64,000 nucleotides of DNA, from assembly GCF_020662265.1 (NCBI RefSeq), contig NZ_VEWM01000054.1, positions 1-64,000 of the forward strand. The letters run 5' to 3'. Below, piece by piece: positions 49,737 through 59,808 of this stretch. The DNA is from Psychrobacter sp. I-STPA6b (GTDB lineage Bacteria; Pseudomonadota; Gammaproteobacteria; Pseudomonadales; Moraxellaceae). Position 1 is the stretch's first letter, and each line of letters starts with the position of its first letter. Under the pieces are notes generated by a model that searched no databases, was not told where the DNA came from, and saw only the letters and a list, made by a program, of their open reading frames with translations. Both the position numbers and the translations under genes were made by a program.

Positions 49737-52118
49737 TTACTTCATAGCTTGTAACCAATGCTTACGTACCTGCATAAAAGTTCGTATCAGCTGGCGTTTT
49801 TTGCTGGGTGCAAATGGCTGGGCTGATTGATTATAAAGGTAGTCTATGACCTGCTCTACTTGAGCCAATCCATAGCCATCTGGTAAGCGATATAAAGGAT
49901 AACACACTAAAGTACAGTAAATCATCTGTGCTAGTGTTAATGGTACCTGACGTTGACGTCTCGCTAAAAACTCAGCTTTTGGTGACTGTTTATAATCTTT
50001 ATCGACCGTCAATCCCCAACCAGCATAAAATGGTAGACCATAACACACCACCTTTTTATGTCTAAGCAATGCCTCAAAGCCAGCTTGCGAGCTAATCGTG
50101 TAAACACTATCAACCACTTCTAAGCAGTCATGAATCGCTGTCTGATAAGCCACTTCATTCACTAAAGATAAGAGCGACTTTGCTACTTTCCCGACTCTTA
50201 ATCCGGCTTCAACATCTGGATGGGGTTTATAAATCAAATATGCCTGTGGGTTTTCAGCACGCACCCGCTTTATTAACTCAGCATTTGTCCGTACCATAGA
50301 GCCACAGTTTTGGACTGATAGATCATCTTCTACCTGTCCCACAATTAAAATAACTTCTTGCTGTTCTTGTTTTGACAAATGTGCTAGTAACAGTGAGTTT
50401 TTATCTCCTACATTATATTTACTAACACGCTGGCTCAATAATTTTTGATGCAGTTTCTCAACACGCTTTAGCTCATCATCACTAAGAGCAGGACATGTTA
50501 ACAACAATGTCTCCAAATCTGATGGTTGCGTTGCATCATAATAAATACCCTGCTTATCCAAAACAACAGACAAAGGCTCAAGTAATGTCGCTCCAAGACC
50601 GTTGGAGCGAATAAAACCATCCTCCATACACCAAATATGTCCCCTACCTTTATTTTTCTTAGCACATCTGGTCTCTAATTGCCGTTTTTTTGCAAGCCCC
50701 CAAACTAATAAATCATTGTCATAATCAACATTAAAATGTTTAGGGTGAAGGAGATTTTTCAATCTAGGCTTGGGTTTTACTTTTAAGGTTTTTACAGCCG
50801 GTGTCAAAAAATCACGTACAAATGGTAATTTCCAACGGCTAAACTCATAAATAGTGAGTGAATCTGCTAACTGTTTTGCTTTTTCTCGATTGCTAATTAA
50901 CCACTGAATACTTTGTTCGATTTCACATGATGTTCCTGTTGCTGGATCTACATAGCGACTATAATCAATATATGCAGCATAAAATAACTGCTCTATTGAT
51001 ACTGCCACTAATGGTTGCAAACTTAAATCATCGTGTTTTTGTGACCACAAAGGTACGCTCAAAAGTTGCCTTAAAGATGAATGAATAAGTCGTGATGACG
51101 AAGGTTGGGAAATGGGCGTTTTAACCTGTAGAGAATCCGAAGCTTTAAATAACTGTATACGCCTTTTTTGAACCTGTTTTAATAGCTTCTTTGGTGCATA
51201 TTTATCTTCTGTTAACCCCCATCCTGTATACCATGCTACCCCAAAACAATAAACCTTTATACCCAACATTAGTGCTTCAAAACCCATATGTGAGCTGACC
51301 GTATAAACATGGGTCATTTGTTTTAATAAAGCAATAGGATTAACATTCGCAGTAATGACTTCTATACGCTGACGATACTTTTTCAGTATTTTTTTCTTCA
51401 ATAATTTAAGTAACTTTGGCTGATTTAAATAGCCTGTTTTTGCAGCAGGATGTGCTTTGATATAGATTTTTGCGTTAGGATGATTATGACAAGCCTTTAG
51501 CAACATATGAATAAATTGCTGTTTATTTGCACCCGCACCTAGAACTGAAGCATCATTAGCGACCTGATCAATCACCAATACATTCTCAACATTTTCAGTT
51601 CTTTGTATTGCAATTGCCTCAATAATAGGGCAATTAACTGGGACAGGTGGGTTATATTTTGACAGGTGGTTGCAGATAATTTTCTGAATACACTGTTCGG
51701 CTCTTTGTTGCATGTCATTTGACCAAACATCAAGACGATGCATAATATGATGCTCTAGTGTGGAAGGATGTCGAACATCAAAATATATGCCAACATCATC
51801 AACCACCACACTACAACCAAACCGACTTTGAATGCCTGAATCCAAAGAACGTAAAAAACCATCCTCTACACTTACTGCTGATATACCTAACTTATCAGCT
51901 GTTCTAGAAGCACGTTGATAACTCTTTTTTATCCCCCAGCCAGCAAATTGAGTTGGTAAATGATGCTTCTTACTTACAAGATGCCAAGGATACCAGCGCA
52001 ACACTGGCTGTCGTAACAACATTGGCAATAGCTTATTATTACGAATCATTCCTTTGCCCAACACAGCAATATACTGCTGTTGTTCATTGCTATTTTGGGC
52101 TGGCTGCTTGTGCTGCAA
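49737..52118 (-). CDS. kpsC: Capsule Kdo transferase KpsC (LipA), two-domain
   Basis: KpsC extends the beta-Kdo linker on lyso-phosphatidylglycerol with alternating linkages using two glycosyltransferase domains. Both are visible as an internal duplication: VSVEDGFLRS, KAHPAAKTG and SSHMGFEALMLG...YTGWGLTED in the N-terminal half, and WCMEDGFIRSNGLGA, KPHPDVEAG and SSQAGFEALLRH...YAGWGLTVD in the C-terminal half. At 793 residues it is longer than E. coli KpsC (675), mostly through the linker between domains. It follows kpsD by 47 bp. Confidence 0.92.
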   Translation of the reverse strand: MQHKQPAQNSNEQQQYIAVLGKGMIRNNKLLPMLLRQPVLRWYPWHLVSKKHHLPTQFAGWGIKKSYQRASRTADKLGISAVSVEDGFLRSLDSGIQSRFGCSVVVDDVGIYFDVRHPSTLEHHIMHRLDVWSNDMQQRAEQCIQKIICNHLSKYNPPVPVNCPIIEAIAIQRTENVENVLVIDQVANDASVLGAGANKQQFIHMLLKACHNHPNAKIYIKAHPAAKTGYLNQPKLLKLLKKKILKKYRQRIEVITANVNPIALLKQMTHVYTVSSHMGFEALMLGIKVYCFGVAWYTGWGLTEDKYAPKKLLKQVQKRRIQLFKASDSLQVKTPISQPSSSRLIHSSLRQLLSVPLWSQKHDDLSLQPLVAVSIEQLFYAAYIDYSRYVDPATGTSCEIEQSIQWLISNREKAKQLADSLTIYEFSRWKLPFVRDFLTPAVKTLKVKPKPRLKNLLHPKHFNVDYDNDLLVWGLAKKRQLETRCAKKNKGRGHIWCMEDGFIRSNGLGATLLEPLSVVLDKQGIYYDATQPSDLETLLLTCPALSDDELKRVEKLHQKLLSQRVSKYNVGDKNSLLLAHLSKQEQQEVILIVGQVEDDLSVQNCGSMVRTNAELIKRVRAENPQAYLIYKPHPDVEAGLRVGKVAKSLLSLVNEVAYQTAIHDCLEVVDSVYTISSQAGFEALLRHKKVVCYGLPFYAGWGLTVDKDYKQSPKAEFLARRQRQVPLTLAQMIYCTLVCYPLYRLPDGYGLAQVEQVIDYLYNQSAQPFAPSKKRQLIRTFMQVRKHWLQAMK

Positions 52119-52165
52119 GTGGCTTACCTCTTTTTCTTATCTTTGACATTTACGCTACCATCAAG

Positions 52166-53950
52166 TTATAAACTCAATATCACTTTAGCAGCAACAGCCA
52201 ACTGATAAACAATTTGGCTAATGCCTCGCGTAATTTCAATCTGTCTGGTTTTAATTTTTGGCAACACCATAATTTCGTCACCCTGTTGTACGCGGTAAGC
52301 TGTATTGACAACCTCATTTGCACCGTTTTGATGAATAACCAAAATAGAATCTGTATTTGCATTATCATCAAAGCCACCAGACTTCGCAATATAATCACCA
52401 ACTGTCAATGCTGGGTTAAAGCTCAATGCACCTTGTGTACGTACCTGACCATTAACTGTAATTACTGATGTCTGTTCAGGAATCTCAATCACGTCACCTT
52501 GTTGCAAAATGATATCTTGCCATGAGTCGGATACAACCACAATCTGTCCAGAAGTCTCTACATTACGCGCTTTTGCAATAAATTGCTTGATCAAATTTGC
52601 ATCATCTTGACGTAACGCAGCTTCTTCACGAGTCGATGACTGTGATGACAACATCATTGCTTCTAGTTGATCTAAAGAACGATTAATCATCTGTTTTTGC
52701 TGGTCTGCTACCGAATCACGATAAATAGTTAAATGTGATAAATTTGCCATTGGACTGGGTTGCAACTGTGCGACAACATCTTTTAATCTCGCTCCATATG
52801 GCAAAATAACTGCACCATTACCCATATGAGCCCCTTTTACCTGCACAGCAATTGTGGCAGCATAACGGTCTGATGTCACAACCAGCTGATCTCCATTATA
52901 TACTGGCACATTCTGTGCTTCTGCCAATGTATAATATTCAGATGTTTGCGCCCGTCCAGCACTCCGTGTGATACTGACATTTGTTGCATCAGCTTTGGGA
53001 TTGGCAACAGCCAGAGCATCACCTATGGTCAAATCAGGAACATTAAATTCAAATACATTTTGATTTTGTACTTGACCGGTAATACCGAATGTTTGTTTTT
53101 GTGGTGCAACTGTGATGACATCGCCATCTTCAAAATTAAAAGGATATAACTTGCCTCCCAACAAGAACTCATATAAGTTGACCTGCTGCATCAACTGACC
53201 ATTACGATTGATCTTAATATCAATATAGCTACCACGCTCAGGGTCAACACCACCTGCCCGATCCAAATAGGATAAAACTGAGTCAGCAGCCAACCCACCA
53301 TAATAACCCGGTTGATTAACAAATCCTGTCACAAACACTTTCACAGGCTGTGCTTCTTCTAACGATGCATAAACGTAGACATTTGAGCGATAAATACGGT
53401 TTACCGCACTCTCTACCACACTCTGTAGGTTGCCATTTTTTACCCCTGATACCTTTAAAGGACCAATATTCGGCAAAAAGATATTTCCTTGTGGATCTAC
53501 AGTCATCGTTGCTGCATATTGATACGCACCCCACATACGCACTGAGATATTATCTCCTGGCTTGATGGTATAACTATTATTAAATGTAGAGCCAGATGTG
53601 GTTGCAAATGCACCACGGAATAATTGTGCCCCGAATACCTGACTACTGTCATTATTTCCCTGAGCAGGATTACCTTGATAAGATGAGGTAGCATTAAGAA
53701 TAGAGTAAGACGGTAAGCTTGCCGCATCAATTGCCTCACTCATAGATGCCTGTGCTGGTACTTGTGAATCAAACGCCCGTGTAGAAACATTGGGTGCTTG
53801 TATACGACCATTACGATTATTTTGTGAATCAATGTTTACACCAGCCATTTGATTGGTATAGCCAGTGGCAGCTTGTGTACTGCTATAAGGCAAAACTGTA
53901 CCCATGATGGTACAAATAGTGACAACCAATAGGTGTTGTTGGCGTTTCAT
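52166..53950 (-). CDS. kpsD: Capsule polysaccharide export protein KpsD
   Basis: The periplasmic/outer-membrane export component (OPX family) of group 2-type capsule systems. The 594-residue product has a Sec signal peptide (cleavage near TQA|A, residue 28) with no lipobox, unlike Wza. It has a polysaccharide export domain (YTIKPGDNISVRMWGAY) and several SLBB repeats (VFVTGFVNQPGYYGG, FGITGQVQNQNVFEF, ITVNGQVRTQGALSF). It forms the conduit through the outer membrane, with KpsE. The name CtrA is used for homologues in Neisseria. Confidence 0.9.
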   Translation of the reverse strand: MKRQQHLLVVTICTIMGTVLPYSSTQAATGYTNQMAGVNIDSQNNRNGRIQAPNVSTRAFDSQVPAQASMSEAIDAASLPSYSILNATSSYQGNPAQGNNDSSQVFGAQLFRGAFATTSGSTFNNSYTIKPGDNISVRMWGAYQYAATMTVDPQGNIFLPNIGPLKVSGVKNGNLQSVVESAVNRIYRSNVYVYASLEEAQPVKVFVTGFVNQPGYYGGLAADSVLSYLDRAGGVDPERGSYIDIKINRNGQLMQQVNLYEFLLGGKLYPFNFEDGDVITVAPQKQTFGITGQVQNQNVFEFNVPDLTIGDALAVANPKADATNVSITRSAGRAQTSEYYTLAEAQNVPVYNGDQLVVTSDRYAATIAVQVKGAHMGNGAVILPYGARLKDVVAQLQPSPMANLSHLTIYRDSVADQQKQMINRSLDQLEAMMLSSQSSTREEAALRQDDANLIKQFIAKARNVETSGQIVVVSDSWQDIILQQGDVIEIPEQTSVITVNGQVRTQGALSFNPALTVGDYIAKSGGFDDNANTDSILVIHQNGANEVVNTAYRVQQGDEIMVLPKIKTRQIEITRGISQIVYQLAVAAKVILSL

Positions 53951-54049
53951 GGGCGACTTTCCTTTATGTGTTGCGATAACTTTGAATGTATTTATCGTGG
54001 GTGTCTAACAAAATCACTAATATTATTAAGAGAGATACTATTAATGAAA

Positions 54050-55156
54050 CTAGCTTCTATGATCTCGAACCACAGCCATCACTAAACGTACAAAGCCATA
54101 AAAAATCAATAATAGTGCCAGTGATGTCCAGATAATATAAGCACGACGAGGATAAATAGCTTCTTCCGCCTCATAGGGTGCCGCAATAACAATAAGATTT
54201 TTCATCTTCCGCAGTGCTTCTAAACGAGATTTTTCTAGCGATGATAATGATAACTTATACAACTCTGTTGCAAAGTCCACATCGGCTTTTAAACTATCAA
54301 ACTGTACTGCTTGTCGGTTTAATTTGGTTGTATTTGGTGATGTCAGTTTCTTCTGCTCTTCTTGAATCTGCTTTTCAACAGCACTAATCTGACTACGCAA
54401 AGACACCACTTGTGGTGCATCTGGATTCAGATAGCTAAGCAACTGACGCTCTTCAGTACGCAATGTTGACAACTGAGCTTGCAAGCTACCAATTAACTGG
54501 TTCACCAGTTGAGCATTGGCTTGAGGATCAAAAATCTCATTTTGATTTTGGTAACTCAGTAGTTGCTCTTTTGCGGCATTCAATCTGTTTTCAGAGTCCT
54601 GCAACTGTTGCTCAGCAAAAGCAAGCTGGTCTTTAGCAACTTGTTGGGAAATACGGTTTACAAACTGCTCTGACACAGCCAATATCGCTTTATTTAACTC
54701 AAAAGCATAATCTGGCGTAAACCCTTCGGTAGTCACAGTCAAAACATGAGTTTTCTCATCAAGTGCAATATGCACTCGCTTTTTAAAGTAATTCAACAAC
54801 TCTTCTTGAGTCGCATCTTTTGGAATCTCATACAATGGGTCTTTACCATCTACATAATAGGCCTGACGAAAGTCAAACTTCTGATCCAGTTGCTTAATCA
54901 TATCATTAGATAAAATAAAGTCTGTCAAGTAGTTGGCATCTTCAACACTGGTATTATTCACCCCTAATAGTGCACCCAGCCCACCAGCTGCTGGCACATT
55001 GGCTTCACTAACCTGCTTAACTACCACCTCTGAGGTAGAAACGAATCGTGGATGTGCCAATACCATGACATAAAAAATGATCAACACCCATGGAATGATA
55101 ACCAAGCCGATAAACAGCGAGAAGTTAATAATTTTATTTTTTCGCTTTATGGACAT
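54050..55156 (-). CDS. kpsE: Capsule export inner-membrane protein KpsE
   Basis: A polysaccharide co-polymerase of the PCP-3 type bridging the ABC transporter and KpsD (CtrB/BexC in other species). The 368-residue product has a membrane helix at residues 10-32, a periplasmic domain with long coiled-coil (about 150-290), a conserved PYEAEEAIYPRRAYI segment and a second helix near the C-terminus. Its start overlaps the end of kpsT by 23 bp, so translation is coupled. Confidence 0.9.
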   Translation of the reverse strand: MSIKRKNKIINFSLFIGLVIIPWVLIIFYVMVLAHPRFVSTSEVVVKQVSEANVPAAGGLGALLGVNNTSVEDANYLTDFILSNDMIKQLDQKFDFRQAYYVDGKDPLYEIPKDATQEELLNYFKKRVHIALDEKTHVLTVTTEGFTPDYAFELNKAILAVSEQFVNRISQQVAKDQLAFAEQQLQDSENRLNAAKEQLLSYQNQNEIFDPQANAQLVNQLIGSLQAQLSTLRTEERQLLSYLNPDAPQVVSLRSQISAVEKQIQEEQKKLTSPNTTKLNRQAVQFDSLKADVDFATELYKLSLSSLEKSRLEALRKMKNLIVIAAPYEAEEAIYPRRAYIIWTSLALLLIFYGFVRLVMAVVRDHRS

Positions 55157-55805
55157 GCTCTTTATACACCTCTATCGCTTCTTTTGTATCATCAAACACA
55201 TGTGCGGTCTGATCCATTAAAACAATACCAATATCACAGTTGCGTTCAATATCGCCTAAATTATGGGATACCACCAAAAACCCAGCTTGTGCACGACGAG
55301 CTGCCAAAATCGCCTCACTACGTTTACGAAAAGCAGCATCGCCAACTGCACCCGCTTCATCTAACATATAATAGTCAAAATCAAATGCCAGACTTAGCCC
55401 AAAAGTTAACCTTGCTTTCATACCAGATGAATAGCTTTTCACTGGCATATCAAAATACTTACCAATATCAGCAAACTCTTCAACAAAGCGAATCTTTTCA
55501 TCAATATAATCCCCACTGGAATATAATCGACAAACAAAACGCACATTTTGTCGTCCAGTGAGACTACCCTGAAACCCGCCAGCCACACCTACTGGCCAAG
55601 AAATCGTTGAGTTTGTAATGACATCACCATAATCTGGCTCATCCAACCCACAAATAATGCGCAGTAAAGTAGATTTACCAGCACCATTACGTCCTAGCAA
55701 TCCAACACTTTGCTTATCACCAATGGTTAGGTTCAAGTCTTTAAACAAATAGTGACGACCTTTTTTGGTCATAAACGACTTAGTTACATTTCTTAATTCA
55801 ATCAC
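55134..55805 (-). CDS. kpsT: Capsule ABC transporter ATPase KpsT
   Basis: The cytoplasmic ATPase that powers capsule export through KpsM. The 223-residue product has Walker A GRNGAGKST, ABC signature YSSGMKARL, and Walker B YYMLDEAGAVGD followed by the H-loop SHNLGDIE. Length and the LIELRNVTKSF-type start fit the KpsT/CtrD/BexA group. It sits 43 bp after kpsM. Confidence 0.94.
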   Translation of the reverse strand: MIELRNVTKSFMTKKGRHYLFKDLNLTIGDKQSVGLLGRNGAGKSTLLRIICGLDEPDYGDVITNSTISWPVGVAGGFQGSLTGRQNVRFVCRLYSSGDYIDEKIRFVEEFADIGKYFDMPVKSYSSGMKARLTFGLSLAFDFDYYMLDEAGAVGDAAFRKRSEAILAARRAQAGFLVVSHNLGDIERNCDIGIVLMDQTAHVFDDTKEAIEVYKEHVHKAKK

Positions 55806-55848
55806 TAAAATGCCTATTTTATCTAATAACCACTGAGTTTATATGAAA

Positions 55849-56661
55849 TTATTTTGAACGAATTAAATCTTTTTCTACCGCTTTATACAATAATAGTCCA
55901 ATAAAATTCACCGAAACCATCCATTTCAAAAAATAGCCAATATCAATATGATATGCTGGATAGGTTGGAGATAGTGAATGTCGCATTAGCTCTAGATTAT
56001 GAATAAAAGGATTATACAAAAGATAACTAAGATATGGCTCAGGAACAATATGAATTGAGTAAATCACCCCTGAAGCAAAATATAAAACGGTAAAAATCAG
56101 ACCAACAACCTTACTAATTTCTCCACCATAATAGCCAATAACCATCATGATCAAAGCCAAACCAAAACTAAATAAAAATAAAGTTGCCCAACAAAATAAC
56201 ACAACATCAAGATGTGCCAAGCTCGGATAAATACCAAAAAAACTTAATAGGGCTAGTAAGAGAACAAAGGTAAAAAAATAAATAATCAACTCTAGAAATG
56301 AGCGGGCAATAATCACATCAATATGACGTACAGAGCGATACATCAACAGCCCTTTATTTGCTTCCACAGCGCCTAACGAACGATTAGCAATGCGACTTAA
56401 CATCTGAAATGGCACCAATCCTGCTACCAAAAACAATGTATACTCCATGCCAGGCAAAGCACGCTTCATCACAGCACCAAAGATGACCAAGTAAATCGCC
56501 ACTTGGAACATCACCTCTAAAGGCGCCCATAAATATCCTAAGCGATATCCACCAAACCGAGTCTGTAGCTCCCGCATCAATAAGGCATGAAAAGCAGCAC
56601 CCATGACCTTAAGACCACTACGTCGTTGTACAGGACGATAAGGAGGTAACTTAATTGACAT
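55849..56661 (-). CDS. kpsM: Capsule ABC transporter permease KpsM
   Basis: The inner-membrane permease of the capsule ABC exporter. The 270-residue product has about six membrane helices of the ABC-2 type, the family-typical N-terminal segment ALLMRELQTRFGGYRLGYLW, and the ending YKAVEKDLIRSK. It is the first gene of the kpsMTEDCS operon, with a promoter at 56694-56722. In many genomes the export genes flank a block of capsule synthesis genes; none are present here. Confidence 0.93.
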   Translation of the reverse strand: MSIKLPPYRPVQRRSGLKVMGAAFHALLMRELQTRFGGYRLGYLWAPLEVMFQVAIYLVIFGAVMKRALPGMEYTLFLVAGLVPFQMLSRIANRSLGAVEANKGLLMYRSVRHIDVIIARSFLELIIYFFTFVLLLALLSFFGIYPSLAHLDVVLFCWATLFLFSFGLALIMMVIGYYGGEISKVVGLIFTVLYFASGVIYSIHIVPEPYLSYLLYNPFIHNLELMRHSLSPTYPAYHIDIGYFLKWMVSVNFIGLLLYKAVEKDLIRSK

Positions 56662-56693
56662 ATTATCTTTCTAAGGTTAAAAAAGTCGCTCCT

Positions 56694-56722
56694 ATAATAA
56701 GCGGGAGCAGAAGAAGTTACAA
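56694..56722 (-). promoter_or_regulatory. Promoter of the kps capsule export operon
   Basis: On the minus strand TTGTAA (56717-56722), 17 bp, TATTAT (56694-56699), about 33 bp ahead of the kpsM start. A short dyad GCTCC/GGAGC brackets the -10 region. Confidence 0.6.
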
Positions 56723-56805
56723 GAGATTATCATTGAAAATACACTCAACCGCTACAAGCATACGACCAACATCAATGCTAATATGCTTCAGTGGTGAGAA
56801 GGCAT

Positions 56806-56838
56806 AAAAAAAGCCAGTCACCTAAGTGACTGACTTTT
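56806..56838 (-). terminator. Terminator after the tRNA(CAU) gene
   Basis: On the minus strand GTCAGTCAC pairs with GTGACTGGC-type sequence around a short loop, followed by a run of seven T. It lies 12 bp beyond the tRNA 3' end and insulates the kps operon from it. Confidence 0.85.
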
Positions 56839-56849
56839 CTATAGAAATA

Positions 56850-56926
56850 TGGTGGCGATGAAGAGACTTGAACTCTTGACCTCACGATTATGAGTCGTGC
56901 GCTCTAACCAGCTGAGCTACATCGCC
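56850..56926 (-). tRNA. tRNA with CAU anticodon, most likely elongator tRNA-Met
   Basis: A 77-nt tRNA with encoded CCA. The acceptor stem is GGCGATG/CATCGCC, the D arm GCTCAGCTGGTTAGAGC, the anticodon arm CACGA-CTCATAA-TCGTG with CAT at 56890-56892, and the T arm AAGAG-TTCAAGT-CTCTT. It lacks the initiator features. CAU tRNAs can also be the lysidine-modified tRNA-Ile2; the acceptor stem lacks the C4-G69 and C5-G68 pairs known for TilS recognition in E. coli, which favours Met. I am sure of the tRNA and anticodon, less of the amino acid. Confidence 0.93.
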
Positions 56927-56940
56927 ATTTGAGGCTCAGT

Positions 56941-56969
56941 ATTATGCCGAAGCATCTTAACTTCGTCAA
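56941..56969 (-). promoter_or_regulatory. Promoter of the tRNA(CAU) gene
   Basis: On the minus strand TTGACG (56964-56969), 17 bp, CATAAT (56941-56946). The predicted start is about 8 nt before the mature tRNA 5' end. Confidence 0.7.
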
Positions 56970-57030
56970 CCCCAAAAGTATATTTTTTTCAAATAAATTG
57001 AGGTTCAAAGTATAAAACCAAAGTAAAGAA

Positions 57031-57398
<368 letters not shown>

Positions 57399-57404
57399 AG
57401 TATA
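57399..57404 (-). promoter_or_regulatory. -10 box of rnpB
   Basis: TATACT on the minus strand sits directly before the RNase P RNA. No good -35 box is seen at 16-18 bp spacing. Confidence 0.5.
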
Positions 57405-57484
57405 GCAGAAAATCTTCTTGCTCACATCGTCATTTTACTATTAATACACATTTAAGGGCTGTATTATCCCAACAACCATGCTGT

Positions 57485-58063
57485 CTAGTAGCCATAACGA
57501 CGCTGTAGTTGAGTGAGATTTCTTTGAATTTCAGAAATACGCTGCTCACTTCTACGTATTTTATCAGGAAGTCCAACCAGATAGGCTCTGGCCTCTTTTT
57601 CTGTTTTAAAGCCGAGATTATCACCATCACGTAATTTACGATATTCTTCTCTATACTTTTCTAAATCCTGCTGTTCCTGTGTTAATTGCTGACTTAAAGT
57701 ATGGTAACGACGACCATCAGCATTGATACTCTGTAGCTCAGTATTCATACTAGCTGGACAGACAGCATTCATTGATTGCCCTCGTTTACCGATAATATAG
57801 GCATTGTCACGAGTACAATACTGCGTTAACCCAGCCTGTCTTCCTCGCTCCCAAGCTTGGTAATCTGGTGCAATACCTACTTTTGCACAGGCTTTATTAT
57901 GACTATTTAGACGTGCAGGGGTATATCCTGACGCACCATCACTAAAACCAATTGCTTCCCAGTTCCCTGTGCGACACTCTTCTTTAGATAAAGTCGCACA
58001 GCCTGAGAGTATTACTATACTGGCTAATATCAAGATACTACGAACACTCTGAAATACCCCCAT
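57485..58063 (-). CDS. DUF2799 lipoprotein
   Basis: A 192-residue lipoprotein of the DUF2799 type, function unknown. The signal peptide ends in the lipobox LSGC with Cys near residue 22. Then come CRTGNWEAIGFSDGASGY, HNKACAKVGIAPDYQAWERGR and GLTQYCTRDNAYIIGKRG, the repeated short-motif pattern of the family with paired cysteines. The C-terminal third is charged coiled coil (about residues 115-190). It begins 8 bp after nhaA ends, so it may be read from the nhaA promoter. Confidence 0.85.
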   Translation of the reverse strand: MGVFQSVRSILILASIVILSGCATLSKEECRTGNWEAIGFSDGASGYTPARLNSHNKACAKVGIAPDYQAWERGRQAGLTQYCTRDNAYIIGKRGQSMNAVCPASMNTELQSINADGRRYHTLSQQLTQEQQDLEKYREEYRKLRDGDNLGFKTEKEARAYLVGLPDKIRRSEQRISEIQRNLTQLQRRYGY

Positions 58064-58071
58064 AACACCTC

Positions 58072-59274
58072 CTAATGAAGTTGAGTTAAGTCTACTGAGG
58101 TTTCATCTTTGACTTCTTTTAAAGTGGCTTTTAATAATAAATATCCAGCCAAACCAGAAACAATAGACCCCATGATAATACCTAACCGTTCATCAAATCC
58201 AGTTAAACTGCTATCAAATGCCAAACCACCAATAAATAAGCTCATGGTAAAGCCAACTCCACATAGCAGTGCAGCACCATAAATTTGTTTATAATTCATA
58301 CCTGTTGGCATCTTAGATAGACCCAATTGCAAAATTAACCAACACATCAACATGATGCCTATTTGCTTACCTAAGAACAAGCCGGCTGCAATACCCAATG
58401 GAACAGAATGGAAAAGTGCATCAATACCGGAGCCTTGTAGCGAGATACCAGCATTGGCAAAAGCAAAGATTGGCAAAATACCAAAAGCAACTGTTCCATG
58501 TAAGTCATGCTCTAGCTCTTCTAATGGAGAATGCTCAGGGTCAGTTTTATCTCGCATTGGAATAAAGAACGCCAATATCACACCTGCTAAGGTTGCATGG
58601 ACACCTGACTTTAATACCGCTACCCACATGATAAGCCCAAACAGCAGATAAGGTGTAATACGTGTTACATTCCGGCGGTTAAGAAAATATAAAAATGGCA
58701 AACATGCACTGGCAACAATTAATGAGGTCAGTGACATCTCACTGGTATAAAATAGTGCAATAATGAGAATCGCACCAATATCATCAAAAATAGCAATAGA
58801 GACCAAAAAAACTTTTAAAGCATTTGGCACCCGACTACCAAGCAGGCTTAATATACCAATAGCAAAGGCAATATCAGTAGCAGCAGGAATCGCCCACCCC
58901 TGCATATAGTCTGTATTATGATGATTAAAAGCAATATAAATCATGGCTGGTACAACCATGCCACCAACTGCGGCAGCAGCTGGCAAAATGATTTGCTTTA
59001 AGTTTGATAGCTCACCAATGAGTACTTCTCGTTTTAACTCAAGCCCTACTAAGAAAAAAAACACCGCCATAAGTCCATCATTAATCCAATGATGAGCATC
59101 CTTATCAATTGCTAAACTACCAATTTGTACAATAACTGGCGCATGAATAAAGCTTTCATACCAATGATGTAGTGGTGAATTTGCTACAATCATTGCTGCC
59201 AGTGCAGCAAGTGCTAATACAATCCCACCTGCAGCATCAAACTCAAAAAACTGCTTTATCCGTCGTATTGCCAT
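58072..59274 (-). CDS. nhaA: Na+/H+ antiporter NhaA
   Basis: NhaA exports sodium in exchange for protons, controlling pH and salt tolerance. The 400-residue inner-membrane protein has about 12 helices. The transport-site aspartates lie in [14 protein letters not shown] near residues 164-165, and the unwound-helix region shows [13 protein letters not shown]. The start [16 protein letters not shown] is typical. It has GGAGCAAC just before the ATG. It is followed by the DUF2799 gene on the same strand. Confidence 0.95.
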   Translation of the reverse strand: MAIRRIKQFFEFDAAGGIVLALAALAAMIVANSPLHHWYESFIHAPVIVQIGSLAIDKDAHHWINDGLMAVFFFLVGLELKREVLIGELSNLKQIILPAAAAVGGMVVPAMIYIAFNHHNTDYMQGWAIPAATDIAFAIGILSLLGSRVPNALKVFLVSIAIFDDIGAILIIALFYTSEMSLTSLIVASACLPFLYFLNRRNVTRITPYLLFGLIMWVAVLKSGVHATLAGVILAFFIPMRDKTDPEHSPLEELEHDLHGTVAFGILPIFAFANAGISLQGSGIDALFHSVPLGIAAGLFLGKQIGIMLMCWLILQLGLSKMPTGMNYKQIYGAALLCGVGFTMSLFIGGLAFDSSLTGFDERLGIIMGSIVSGLAGYLLLKATLKEVKDETSVDLTQLH

Positions 59275-59808
59275 AGTTGCTCCTTAAAGAAAATACCCAT
59301 TCTTATACATGTGCCACTCATCCAAAATAAATCAATCACTGTATACACTTACAATGTCTTTTCGTATATATATTATTGGTACAAGCGCCCCATTATGATA
59401 TATGGGCAGTATTATACATAGGCTCGCAAATACATACACTTAGTTCACTAAATACAGTTTCAATTTTAGAGAAAAGTAGCTATCCTCAATGGTGATACAG
59501 CCGTCATTCTATCAGAAGATAAGAAAATAAAAGTGATGACTATTGTCAATTCAGCGATATCTTTATTATTTATCACTGCTATATATCACCTCCACCTAAT
59601 CTCACTTATTCCATTATTTGACATAAGACTTAACAGAAGCTCATTTAACCATTTCTCATTGCTGGCTTTTAAAACCCATGAATTCCTTTTTCTGGTTTTT
59701 ATATAACAACAAAACCCAACCATCATTCGACAGTTGGGTTTTTCTCCCCTCCCTCTGGGAAAGCTTGAGAGAGGGAAATTAACGATTTATTAACTATTTG
59801 TTCTTAAA
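59275..59808. other. metE-nhaA spacer
   Basis: A 534-bp spacer with no gene. The left end holds two hairpins after metE (a terminator and a second short stem). The rest, about 59280-59700, is AT-rich upstream sequence for nhaA with no promoter pair, riboswitch fold or repeat I can support. Confidence 0.45.
59711..59743 (-). terminator. Terminator after metE
   Basis: AAAACCCAAC (59711-59720) and GTTGGGTTTT (59733-59742) form a perfect 10-bp stem with a 12-nt loop, T-rich on both sides, 66 bp beyond the metE stop. A second stem, TCCCTCT (59750-59756) with AGAGGGA (59770-59776), lies between it and metE. Confidence 0.8.

Noticed and set aside
56850..56926. tRNA as an integration site of the capsule locus
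   Set aside because: No integrase and no second copy of the tRNA 3' end was found on the far side of the kps genes, so an attachment site cannot be supported.
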